This document shows positions 54,010-63,139 of a DNA stretch of 64,000 bases, in pieces (within the stretch, counting starts at the first letter, position 1; each line of letters opens with the position of its first letter). The DNA is taken from NCBI GenBank assembly GCA_039566865.1, contig CM076944.1, forward strand, positions 15,212,501-15,276,500, in the 5' to 3' direction. Source of the DNA: Aurelia coerulea (Eukaryota > Cnidaria > Scyphozoa > Semaeostomeae > Ulmaridae). The position numbers and the translations under genes were made by a program. The notes below the pieces were generated by a model. That model ran no database searches and had not been told where the DNA came from. It was given only the letters and a program-made list of their open reading frames with translations.

Positions 54010-56457
54010 TTATTGCTTTCCAAACTTTTTGCAATATCATCTGCCATGCTCTGTGAATTTAAACTTGGGAGTATGATACCATCTCACGCAGATTTGTATG
54101 TATTTGTGGACTTGTGTGACTTAAGCTGGACCTTATCACAGTCAATAGCAGCATTCCCTTTGACTTTGTTAACAGCTAGTTTGCCCAGGGCACCAATGAC
54201 TATTGGGATAACCTTGGTTGATACATTCCAAATCTTCTTGATTTCTCTGGCTAGATCTTGTTATTTTATTATCTTTTCCTGCTCCTTGTTTCTTATGTTC
54301 ACATCAACTGGTATGGCTTACGTCTATTATGATCGTTTCATTTGCATTTTTATCCACTATTATAATGTCTGGCCTTCTCGCGTGAATTTCGAGGTCGATC
54401 TGTACTGTAAAATCCCATAATACTTTGAACTGTTCATTTTCAACAACACTCTCAGGTTGATGCTGGTACCACTTTGTCATTGGTTTTAAATCCTCGCTGA
54501 CGTTATATATCCCAATGGAGTGCTCTGGCTACACAGTCATGTCGGACTGTAACTGTGCAGCCATCAGCATTCCTTCGGTTTCTTTCTTTAATTCTCCTTT
54601 CTGTAGCCACGTCCACGACTCTTCTGCTCCTACTTTTTTCGTTTGTCTAAAATACTGTCTGTGAAGTTCCTTTTCCCAGATAATCCTTCCTCTCTCTTCC
54701 TTTCGTCTTTTCTTGTAAGCTTTAACACTTTCTACCTCTACCGTCACGTTTCCTCTGGCTGCAGGTATCAGTTTCTCTTTGCTTTTCATTACATATTCCT
54801 TGAGATTTGGTTCTGCAATATCAACACAATCTTCTTTTGAAATAAGTCCTCTACCACCTTCGTTTTTGGGTAGATAAAGCCTATCTACACTGTCTCTCGG
54901 GTGTAGGGCTCTGAACATGGTCATCATCTTTCTTGTCTGTCTATCTACTCGGTGTCCCAAAAAAAGGTAACAGATTTGATTGGGGCTAGAGATAAGAATT
55001 TAAGTTGAATCAACCCCTGATAAGTTTTGAAGTACTCTTAGATAGTTAACTTGAAGCTTGATACCTTATTTGTTGATATTGGTGCATCGAGAGTTGGAAT
55101 ATTAAGCTTGAAAGTCAAAATTTGCATCCTACTCCAAACCAGAGCTTTTGGGGTTTGGCCTAAGCTGTTAACTCGCTGTGCTGTGGAATCGCCTCAATCA
55201 TAGCCAAGTACAAACAAGAAACCTCATGCTTAGGAACACATTTTAGTGGAAATCTGACTTTGACCTTCACAATCAGGTTCAAGAATTTAGCCCCAAAGGG
55301 ACCCCTTTCTTGATTCTACAAAAACTTTAAATTACACCTGCCAGAGAAAAGTTATTTATCAGCGAAATAAGTCCCGTAGGCTTTAACTCATAGACTATCT
55401 TGCAATCTTCATTGCTTGAATGAAATGTTTTCTGCATCATCTCTCACGAAATTATTAAGAAAAAAAGCAATCGTTATATGCCCAAGGGAACATAAAAAAT
55501 GCTCATTCGTGCTTGGCTTGGTGTACTTTTGTAAATGCATCTTGACTGGAGAAAAATATTCCTTGGTGACTATATTCATTAATTTGTTTGTTAGTTTTCA
55601 GTTGTTTACGTTCTTTTCAAACGGGTACCCAAAGGACCGATCCTTGTCAAAAAATGTCTTTGACTGAGGAGATTCCCCTAACCAGCGCGTTAGCTGTTTA
55701 GGCCAAAACCCAAAAGCTCTGGTTTGTAGATGGACACAAATTTTGGCTTTCGAGATTAATATTTCAACTCTTGATGCGCCAATATCAACAAACGAGGTAT
55801 TAATCTTCAAGTTAACTATGCGAAGAGTACTCCAAAAGTTATTTGGGATCGATTCGACTTATACTCTCATCGCTAGTCCCCATCAAATCTGTTACCTTTT
55901 TTTGGGACACCCGGTACAGTTCTTAATTCTTCTCTTGTCCAATTCAAGAAAGCAGCCGAGTATCTAAGTAATGACACTGCCCATGTATTAATTGCTGTGG
56001 TGCTATTTCCACCATTCAGTTTTGATTTTAGAACTTTCTTTATCCGTCTAAAATACTCTTTTTTTACTTTTTCCTTCATCTCATTGCGTAAGACCTGTTC
56101 TGCTTCCACTATTCTCAGGTACTTGTAGCTATCTCCTTCATTCATTGCCTTGACGACTGTATCATCTGGTAGTACAACTCCTTCTGACTTCATGATTTTG
56201 CCTCGCTTCAAAACTAACATGGCACACTCTTCAATCCCATATTTCATTCCAAATTCTTCACTTACAACCCTGACTGTCTGAGCCAAAGACTTTAGTACGT
56301 TCTCGCTTCTAGCAAACAGCTTAAGATCATCCATGAAGAACAGATGATTTATTCTCTCTCCCTTTGCAAACTGATAGTAAGCATTCGCTTTTCTTAGAAC
56401 TAGGGTCAAGGGAATCATGGCTACTACAAACAGTAGTGGTGATAGTGTGTCTCCTTG
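54010..56457 (-). pseudogene. RLE LINE copy interrupted by a MITE
   Basis: Minus reading from 56457: QGDTLSPLLFVVAMIPLTLV, NHLFFMDDLKLFARSENVLK (FMDD), GMKYGIEECAMLVLKRGKI, AINTWAVSLLRYSAAFLNWT, REELRT; the MITE (55915-54948); then DRQTRKMMTMFRALHPRDSV, YLPKNEGGRGLISKEDC, WTWLQKGELKKETEGMLMAA. After a break come the nuclease parts (ARRPDIIIVDK-like residues near 54345-54390, QDLAREIKKIWNVSTKVIPI, VIGALGKLAVNKVK). The CCHC finger is deleted near 54530. The 5' end is truncated at (ATT)n; the 3' end near 54010-54085 is blurred. Confidence 0.83.
54948..55915. mobile_element. Long foldback MITE, mariner type, inside an RLE LINE
   Basis: Ends CTCGGTGTCCCAAAAAAAGG and the inverse of CCGGGTGTCCCAAAAAAAGG; TA at 54946-54947 and 55916-55917. 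Arms of about 240 bp with many mismatches pair (TTGTTGATATTGGTGC / GCGCCAATATCAACAA; CCAAACCAGAGCTTTTGGG / its inverse). The 480-bp middle has no transposase. If the element and one TA are left out, the LINE frame runs straight through. Confidence 0.92.
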
Positions 56458-56458
56458 A

Positions 56459-56523
<65 letters not shown>
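56458..56523. repeat. (ATT)n microsatellite
   Basis: About 21 units between the 5'-truncated RLE LINE and a PLE tail. Confidence 0.95.
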
Positions 56524-57242
56524 CAATTTCTTCAAAACCCTTCGTAGGAAAGAGCTCTTTTGGCAGTACAAATTGGGTTTGTTTGCACCAAATGGCCTAA
56601 ACGAGAGGGCGGCTGATGTTGAGCTGGATATGTTTGCTTGTGGTACTGCCTAGTTCTCATACCATTGCATTGAAAACCTTGGGCAACACAATGGCAGGGA
56701 TGTCGGCTTGTTGACTTCGTGTATAATTACACGTAGTGGTGGGGTGGAATTCCCTATCGAGCTATCCTGGATTTAGCAATTTAAGCAAATCTTTGGAGGG
56801 TCAATGGCCGATATCCCTTGCCTGTTGTCTCGGGTTGTAAAAGTTGTTGTCGCGGAGAGCTTTCAGTCCCTTGTCTATAAGATTTAGAGATCGCTTCTTT
56901 CTATTCAAATCCAAAAAAAGGGGGAAAACATCTTCGAGTAAGGTCATTGGGGAGTTTTGTAGAAAGAAATTCAGGCCTTGTTTTTTTGCGGCTTTGTCTA
57001 TATGTAATATAAAAACAGTCTTTTATGTTTATCTTGTTGATAGTATTCTAAAATAATATTCTTTTCTTTTCTTTTATTTGTCTAGGGTATAGAAACTATT
57101 TTTATGTAAATTTTAGTATAAATACTTGGCTGTCTAGGATTGTAAATACACTGAAGAAGATTTTATATCGAAACGTCTGCTCTGAAACAGTTGTGTTTTT
57201 ATCATTTCAATTTCTGTTTTACTTTGAAAGTGGTTTAGTTTA
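56524..57242 (+). mobile_element. 5'-truncated PLE tail (GIY-YIG C terminus and 3' end)
   Basis: The plus frame at 56524-56652 gives NFFKTLRRKELFWQYKLGLF, APNGLNERAADVELDMFACG and a stop, the same C terminus as the PLE at 29800-30480 (RRKELFWKYKLGTF...GLNERAADVELDMF). About 590 bp of 3' untranslated sequence follows with a hammerhead-like motif at 57151, then (ATT)n. Confidence 0.82.
57151..57177 (+). ncRNA. Hammerhead-like ribozyme motif (3)
   Basis: CTGAAGA, an extra A, stem GAT/ATC, GAAAC-GTC. GUC is the most usual hammerhead cleavage triplet. Confidence 0.45.

Positions 57243-57291
<49 letters not shown>
57243..57291. repeat. (ATT)n microsatellite
   Basis: About 16 units, joining a PLE end to an RLE LINE 3' end. 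Confidence 0.95.
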
Positions 57292-57786
57292 GTCATTGTT
57301 TCAGCTTACGTTCTGGCTGTTGGAATTGCCGTCATTTCTCCTGTTAGGTGGGTCATAACAAATGACCAAGGGCTAACAGGAATCTCTCTCTTACATCTCT
57401 AGCACTTTCCTCAGGATCCTTGCAGTTCCTAACAAGGCAGTCTTTTGTGCAGCTCCGACATCACCCGGTATCCCCAACTTCTCAATCCACCTGTCAAACT
57501 CTTTTGTCACGCTTCCAAGGGCACCTACAACCACAGGAACAACCTGCACCTTTCTCAATTGCCACAGTCTTCCAATTTCCCTTCGCAAGTCCTGGTATTT
57601 CTCCACCTTTTCCCTTTCCTTTTCATGTACTCTTCCATTGGCGGGTACTGCAATATCCACAATTACACAGCTTTTTTCCTTTTTATCAACTATAACAATG
57701 TCTGGCCTCCTTGCCTCTATCACATTATCGCATTGTATATTTATATCCCACAACAATTTTACACTTTCATTCTCTACCGCTCCTTC

Positions 57787-59781
57787 AAAGAAGAAAACAA
57801 AGAAGTTATTGTTTTGGGCGATGTAAATGTGAACTACCTTGTGAAGGAAGATAACAAGGACTTTAAAGAAATTCTTGCTCTCCTGGGACTGAAACAGTTG
57901 ATAAAGGATGCTACAAGAATCTGCGAGACAACAAAAACTCTAATTGATATCATTGCAACAACAAATTGTAAAAACATTCGATCCGCAAATGTTTTCCCAT
58001 CGGGTTTTAGTGATCATGATCTTATTGGCTGTGTTCGCAAAGTAAACCATCTGAGATTTAAACCGAAAGAAATCCGCTGCCGTGACTACAGCAGATATAA
58101 CCCGGACCAACTGAATCGCGATCTTCTGGATGCGGATTGGTCAAAAGTTTATGGCACAAATGATGTAAATATAGCCTGGAAGGCATTCCATAAAATCACG
58201 TCAACACTCTTTGACATTCATGCCCCTATGATAAACAAACGAGTGACATCTAAACCAGCTCCATGGCTTACCGCTCAAATAAAAACCCTAATGAATGACC
58301 GGGATAAGCTCTACAGAAAGTACCGAAAGAGCAAATTAGACTGTGATAGGAGAGCATACCAGGACAAACGAAACCAAGTAAATACGACGCTCCGCAAAGC
58401 AAGAAGTAACTACAACAAGGATTTGCTAAGGGAGAGCTCCAATGATCCGGACAAATTCTGGAAGACTCTAAAGAGCATTTACCCAACATCATCAAAGGGT
58501 AACCCACAGTGCCAATCGTTCGATATAAACGGGGAGAAGTGTACTGATGCAAAACAAATTGCCAATGGTTTCGGATCGTTCTTCTCAACTGCCGTCAACA
58601 ACATCAAGTCACAAGCCATGCGCCTTACCAACTTCGCATGGCGGAAACAGAGTAACATGATCTTTAAAACTTACAAAACATTTCGCTTTAAAGAAGTAAC
58701 ACCTGTGGAAATTTGTAGTCTCATTAAGAAGCTGAAAAAGAAGAAATCTACCGGATGTGACAATCTGCCTGTCGTGTTCCTCAAGGACGCTAAGGATGAG
58801 ATTAAAGAGCCTCTCACCTACATTATCAACCTCTCAATCAGAAATGGAGTCGTACCTACAGGTTGGAAAACAGCTCGTATCACACCAGTTTATAAGTCTG
58901 GCCCCAGGTCTCAATTTAACAACTACAGGCCGATTTCAATCCTGCCGATTGTGTCTAAGATCGCTGAAAAAATTGTTCACAAACAGCTGATGAATTTTCT
59001 AGAAGAGAACAATCTACTCTACAGTCATCAATTCGGATTTCGCAACAGAGATCTCAGTAGGCTGGATAAATGGTTCCATGAAAATGAACTTATTATGAAC
59101 CTCAACAAAGGAAAAACTGAAGCTCTTCTGTTTGGAACCGCTAAGAAAGTAGCGAATGGTTCATCTGATTTCAGACCAAGCGTAAACGATAAGGAGATAA
59201 CAAAAACCGCAAGCTACAAGTACCTCGGAATCCCAATTGACAGTGCCCTGAATATGAACACGTTTTTTGACAAGTGCTACAAAAAGGCGTCCTCTCGACT
59301 CAGTCTCCTTGCAAAACTAAGAGGAGACCTGGATATGAAAGCAGCTAAGGCTATATACCAAAGTATGATTTTACCAACGTTCACATATTGCGGTATCCTC
59401 CTGCTCTGCAGCACAAGAACCCAGTCAGAAAAGTTGGATTCCTTCCACAATAGAGCCGAAGCCATTGTAAATAGAAACTCGGTCAACAGAATCACACTGC
59501 AGTCTGTTACCAATGCCAACAAGAAACGAGCTTGTACCCTTGTCAGATCATGCCTAGATGATAAAGTCATCGATCCTTTCAGAAATTACTTCCAGCTGAT
59601 AGAACATTCAATACGGACAAGAAACAGTTCAAAAATAATACGTCTGCCAATGATTAAAACAGAGTACGCCAGAAAAAGTTTCTCATTCACCGGTGCAAAA
59701 GAGTACAATATGCTCCCATTGGAAGCTCGTGAAATGCCAACAACTGATTTTCTTACTTTTTTAAAGAAACATTTTAGCTGA
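57787..59781 (+). CDS. CR1-like LINE polyprotein, endonuclease part plus RT lacking its catalytic palm
   Basis: About 665 codons without stop (the preceding open codons belong to antisense RLE sequence). IVLGDVNVNYL is the GD(F/V)N block and SDHDLIGCVRK the SDH block of the APE nuclease. RT fingers follow: KKKSTGCDNLPVVFLKDAKD, RITPVYKSGPRSQFNNYRPI, SILPIVSKIAEKIVHKQLMN, then YSHQFGFR at about 59045. Here the frame jumps directly to RDLSRLDKWFHENELIMNLN KGKTEALLF, the part that normally follows the active site. The first catalytic Asp block (DLSKAFD), the PQGS block and YADD are all missing, roughly 120-150 residues, yet the frame is kept to the end (LEAREMPTTDFLTFLKKHF). Confidence 0.9.
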   Translation, partial: KEENKEVIVLGDVNVNYLVKEDNKDFKEILALLGLKQLIKDATRICETTKTLIDIIATTNCKNIRSANVFPSGFSDHDLIGCVRKVNHLRFKPKEIRCRDYSRYNPDQLNRDLLDADWSKVYGTNDVNIAWKAFHKITSTLFDIHAPMINKRVTSKPAPWLTAQIKTLMNDRDKLYRKYRKSKLDCDRRAYQDKRNQVNTTLRKARSNYNKDLLRESSNDPDKFWKTLKSIYPTSSKGNPQCQSFDINGEKCTDAKQIANGFGSFFSTAVNNIKSQAMRLTNFAWRKQSNMIFKTYKTFRFKEVTPVEICSLIKKLKKKKSTGCDNLPVVFLKDAKDEIKEPLTYIINLSIRNGVVPTGWKTARITPVYKSGPRSQFNNYRPISILPIVSKIAEKIVHKQLMNFLEENNLLYSHQFGFRNRDLSRLDKWFHENELIMNLNKGKTEALLFGTAKKVANGSSDFRPSVNDKEITKTASYKYLGIPIDSALNMNTFFDKCYKKASSRLSLLAKLRGDLDMKAAKAIYQSMILPTFTYCGILLLCSTRTQSEKLDSFHNRAEAIVNRNSVNRITLQSVTNANKKRACTLVRSCLDDKVIDPFRNYFQLIEHSIRTRNSSKIIRLPMIKTEYARKSFSFTGAKEYNMLPLEAREMPTTDFLTFLKKHFS

Positions 59782-59968
59782 AATGCGCGGACACTTTTAT
59801 TGTAAAAATTGATAAGTACTTTTTTATATTGCTTTTCTTTAGGTTAGGTTTATGTTTAGGTTGCACTCTTTAATTTATACTGGACACACGTTGAAAACAG
59901 CTTTTCGTAAGTTGAAGTGTCTATCCAGTTTAAATATTCGAAATTATTATTATTATTTATTATTATTT
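57787..59968 (+). mobile_element. 5'-truncated CR1-like LINE with (ATT)n tail
   Basis: Starts within the endonuclease domain and ends TTCGAAATTATTATTATTATT before the RLE LINE resumes at 59969. The coding part is in one frame. Confidence 0.85.
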
Positions 59969-60284
59969 CTGGGTTATGTTCATACCATCTTTCCTTATGT
60001 TCTAATGCATTTTTCTTGCACAGTTCCCAATGAATTTTCTTTGCTACATTATCATGGCGTCTCTTGTATTCTTTCTGAGCTAATTTTTCACATTCACTTA
60101 TTATGTGTTGCACACTTTCTCCTTTCTTTCCACACATCCTACAAAGAGGATTGTCAATACTCTTATCAATGTGGTGTTTTACATAATTTGTTCTGATCGC
60201 CTGTTCCTGTGCAGCACATAACAACGCCTCCGTTTCAACTTTTAAATCACTTCTGACTAACCAATTCCAGGTTTTGTCCTTGTC

Positions 60285-60357
<73 letters not shown>
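60285..60357. repeat. (ATT)n microsatellite
   Basis: About 24 units between a truncated RLE LINE and a LINE family 2 tail. Confidence 0.95.
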
Positions 60358-60715
60358 CAATTTCTTTATCGTTGGACTACAATATAGAAAGATAGCTAAA
60401 AGTAGCTAGCTAATTAATTCCAACGTTAAAAATTTGAAATACTAATATTGCATAAGAACAGTAGTAGATAAGATATTTACAGAAAGTGATTCTGAATTTC
60501 GTATCGTTGGTGATAACGTTTGCCACAGTTGCGGACCTTTGAATCGGACGCTTTCTGTGCTGTTGTTGACAGATCTCACCCTAGGTTCGAAGAATTCGTT
60601 ATTGTTACCCAAATTGCAATGACTATCATTTTCGCAGAAAGTTTCCTGCATGAATGAATGGCTCAGGTCATTTTTTGTTTTGTACATCTCAGTCATAAGT
60701 AACTGCAACACTGCA
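60358..60715 (-). pseudogene. LINE family 2, 3'-terminal fragment
   Basis: Minus reading: LQLLMTEMYKTKNDLSHSFM, then NLGNNNEFFEPRVRSVNNST, ESVRFKGPQLWQTLSPTIRN and SESLSV, homologous to the C terminus at 5170-5500 (LLLVEIFKTKENLNPSFMKD...ESVSFLGSRLWHALPESLKK). The last 60 bp share the family 3' end. 5'-truncated near 60715 where an AAGAAA-rich repeat begins. Confidence 0.8.
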
Positions 60716-60847
60716 AAATTCTGAATGCTTATTTTGAGAAAAAAAAACTTGTTTTGAGAAACAAATTCTCGTTTCAAGAAAAATTATCTCCTCCCGTCTG
60801 TAAGAAAATTTTTCTTGCATAGATATCTTAACAAGAACATTTTTCTT

Positions 60848-61390
60848 GTTTCAAGACAAACTTTCTTGATTTTAGAAAAAGTTTCTTCAATTCATCAGAA
60901 AATATTTCTTAAATTCAGATTTTTTTTTCTTGTTTTAAGACTAAACATTCTTGATTTTAGAAAAAGTTTCTTGAATTCATCAGAAAATATTTCTTAAATT
61001 CGGATTTTGTTTCTTGTTTTTAGAAAATATTTCTTAATTTTAATTTTGCTCGATTGTCTAAATCAGAAATTTTTTCTTATTTTAAGACAAACTTTCTTGA
61101 TTTTAGAAAAAAGTTTCATCAGAAATTCATCAGAAAATATTTCTTAAATTCAGATTTTGTTTCTTGTTTTTAGAAAATGTTTCTTAATTTTTATTTGCTC
61201 GATTGTCTAAATCAGAAATATTTTCTTGTTTTAAGACTAACTTTCTTGATTTTAGAAAGGACTTCTTCAATTTACAAGAAAATTTTTCTTGATTTCAGAT
61301 TACAGTTCTTGATTTTAGAAAACATTTCTTAAGTTTGATTTTGCTGGATTGTTCATGTCAGAAACATTTTCTTGTTTTGAGATGATCATT
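60848..61390. repeat. 146-bp tandem repeat built of TTTCTTGATTTTAGAAAA words
   Basis: CTTGTTTTAAGAC-like unit starts lie at about 60848 (a short first unit of 82 bp), 60930, 61076, 61222 and 61369. Units share TTTCTTGATTTTAGAAA, AATTCATCAGAAAATATTTC, TTAAATTCAGATTTTG and CTCGATTGTCTAAATCAGAA. Within each unit the short word TTTCTT/AAGAAA recurs in both orientations. No coding capacity. Confidence 0.85.
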
Positions 61391-61640
61391 CCTATCATAA
61401 GACAACTTATCTTGAGATTTCTCATTGTTACATAGTTTTTGAGGGATTTGTTTCTTGTTTCGAGACGATTTGACTCAGAACGAATAAATCTATCAAACTG
61501 AAAAGTTTCGGATGAAACAAGTAAACTGAAGAGAAGCATTTACGTCATCACAAAAGTTTAAACTCTAACTGTTTTCAAAATCAAACTTAAATTACAACGA
61601 GCTGATCTATGTTTCTCATCAAATCGTATAAACTTAAAGA

Positions 61641-62040
61641 CAGGGCCGAAGCCAGTGGGGGGGGGGGGCGGAGTGCCCCCCAGGAGGCTCTTTGTCGGAA
61701 ATGTCACACAACCTGTCGGATTTTTTTGTGGTTACAGGCCCACATTTAGACGATTTAATTGGGAGAATGATGCATAGAACATGAATTTATTGATTTCGAG
61801 CATAAATTCTGGCATGAATTTTGAATCTACAGCATATTTTTGCTTTATATTCACTAATTTTGAAGGCTCCAACGTTGAAAATGGAAAATAATTTCAAAAT
61901 CTAGTCATTAATGGAGCACATCAGTCTTTTCGTGCATGTTTCCGAAAATTGGGGTTGTTGTTGTTGATTTTGGTGTCAGAAAATTGTAGTTCCTAGCCCC
62001 CCCCCCCCCCCCTATGAATTCATGGCTGGTGTTGGGCCTG
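61641..62040. mobile_element. hAT-type MITE with 8-bp duplication
   Basis: CAGGGCCGAAGCCAGTGGGG at the left and the inverse of CAGGCCCAACACCAGCCATG at the right. CTTAAAGA stands at 61633-61640 and 62041-62048. A poly(G) run near the left end and a poly(C) run near the right sit in matching positions. 400 bp, no transposase. Confidence 0.85.
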
Positions 62041-62048
62041 CTTAAAGA

Positions 62049-62299
62049 GGTACGTTGACTATTCAGAAAAGTGGCTTTTTGTTGCATTTCACCTGTGAAG
62101 TCCGATTTCAATCAGACTTTCGTACACTTAAAGTTTTGAACAAAGTCAAAGTACAATTGATGGGAAATTAGAATAAGGTTAGATAAAAGTAAAATAAGAT
62201 ATTTGAAAACAACTGTCAAAGGTCCAATGTTACTGAAGATGGCGTATAAGATTGTACATAATCACTTGATGTTCCTCGTCTAATGTAAAAATTTCCGTA
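62049..62299. other. No gene seen
   Basis: AT-rich spacer between two MITEs. Confidence 0.4.
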
Positions 62300-62714
62300 C
62301 CTTAGTTCTTTCAAATTTCGCCTGCCTTCAATTTTGGCTCCCTTTAATTTTCGCCCCCCCCCCCCTTGTGCAGAAGCTTCGCGAGAGTTTCGCTCCCTTT
62401 AATTTTCACCCCCCCTGGTTTGGATTGATATGACTTAATTTAGATGGATATGGCCCCGAGGAAGAGAACATGGTGGAACTAGAACAACAAAATCACCCCT
62501 CAGACACAGGGGAGGACAATATCATTGTTATCGAAGAGTAATGAATGTCTTGTATTTTGTATTACAATCAAAACTAAAGTTTTTTCATAAAAAATAGCTT
62601 TCTTCGCTCCCTCTAATTTTCGCCCCCTAAAATATTTCCACAATTCGCCCCCTTTAATTTTCGCCCCCCTCTGGGGCGAAAATTAGAGGCAGGTGAAATT
62701 TGAAAGGACCAAGG
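62300..62714. mobile_element. TA-flanked MITE with repeated CCCTTTAATTTTCGCCCC words
   Basis: The left end CCTTAGTTCTTTCAAATTTC and the right end read in reverse CCTTGGTCCTTTCAAATTTC form a 27-bp TIR with four mismatches; TA lies at 62298-62299 and 62715-62716. The TCCCTTTAATTTTCGCCCC word occurs at least four times inside. A short frame at 62440-62540 is not recognised. Confidence 0.8.
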
Positions 62715-63004
62715 TAATCTGCAATTGCTTTCGCCACATCTTCTTTGCATTGTGGGAACACAGCTTTGTCCCCGAAAATCATCCTTCGCATCACTGTCAA
62801 TGGCACCATCCAGCTTGTTGGGTAGTCCATATCAAGCAGGTAAAAGGATGCCATCAATGTGATGACAGCTGCCATCATCTCATCAGAAGGAAATTTTACG
62901 AAAATCTTCTTTCCAAACAATAAAATTGCACCAACATCTGTCATCAGCAATGAAGGCGCATAGCGTTCATTCTTTACAACAAAGTCATTTGGATTTTCGT
63001 TATT
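62654..63004 (-). CDS. Last exon of an unknown multi-exon gene, ending in MITE sequence
   Basis: Minus strand, after the acceptor TTTCTTTGTAG (63005-63006). It encodes NNENPNDFVVKNERYAPSLL, MTDVGAILLFGKKIFVKFPS, DEMMAAVITLMASFYLLDMD, YPTSWMVPLTVMRRMIFGDK then VFPQCKEDVAKAIADYL. From 62714 on, 19 residues and the stop come from the MITE. The combination of a VDED..FTHDDLKDLF exon upstream and this helix-rich Y-P segment reminds me of the uncharacterised multi-copy SAM-like proteins common in cnidarians and fishes, but I cannot name it. Confidence 0.5.
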   Translation of the reverse strand, partial: NNENPNDFVVKNERYAPSLLMTDVGAILLFGKKIFVKFPSDEMMAAVITLMASFYLLDMDYPTSWMVPLTVMRRMIFGDKAVFPQCKEDVAKAIADYLGPFKFHLPLIFAPEGGEN

Positions 63005-63044
63005 CTACAAAGAAATTTCCATAATATAGTAATTCACTCAGCAC

Positions 63045-63125
63045 CTGTTTGAAAATTTTCCATGGCATCAAACAAGTCTTTCAAATCATCATGAGTAAAA
63101 TTAATGAGGATATCTTCATCTACTC
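63045..63125 (-). CDS. Upstream exon of the same unknown gene (candidate)
   Basis: Minus strand: RVDEDILINFTHDDLKDLFD AMENFQT then CAG and GTGCTG, a donor-like word. The L-x-x-F/L-T-x-x-D-L-K-x-L spacing resembles the end of SAM-like domains. Its phase 1 end does not fit the phase 0 start of the exon at 63004 across the 40-bp gap, so an exon is missing, a splice site is wrong, or the gene is decaying. The upstream edge of the exon is not defined. Confidence 0.4.
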
Positions 63126-63139
63126 GTGCAGCATTAGTT

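Larger units (their letters stand above)
57292..60284 (-). mobile_element. 5'-truncated RLE LINE, split by a CR1-like LINE
   Basis: Minus strand; pieces 60284-59969 and 57786-57292. The first gives CAAQEQAIRTNYVKHHIDKS, CRMCGKKGESVQHIISEC, EYKRRHDNVAKKIHWELC; the second RRPDIVIVDKKEKSCVIVDI, VVPVVVGALGSVTKEFDRW to ILRKVLEM. It matches 35956-36665 almost base for base where they overlap. Both outer ends border (ATT)n. The interruption at CTACCG(C/T)TCCTTC leaves at most a 3-bp duplication. Confidence 0.9.

Noticed and set aside
57445..57786. N-terminal 110 codons of the 778-codon plus frame
   Set aside because: They are antisense to the RLE endonuclease and only by chance continue into the CR1-like LINE frame.
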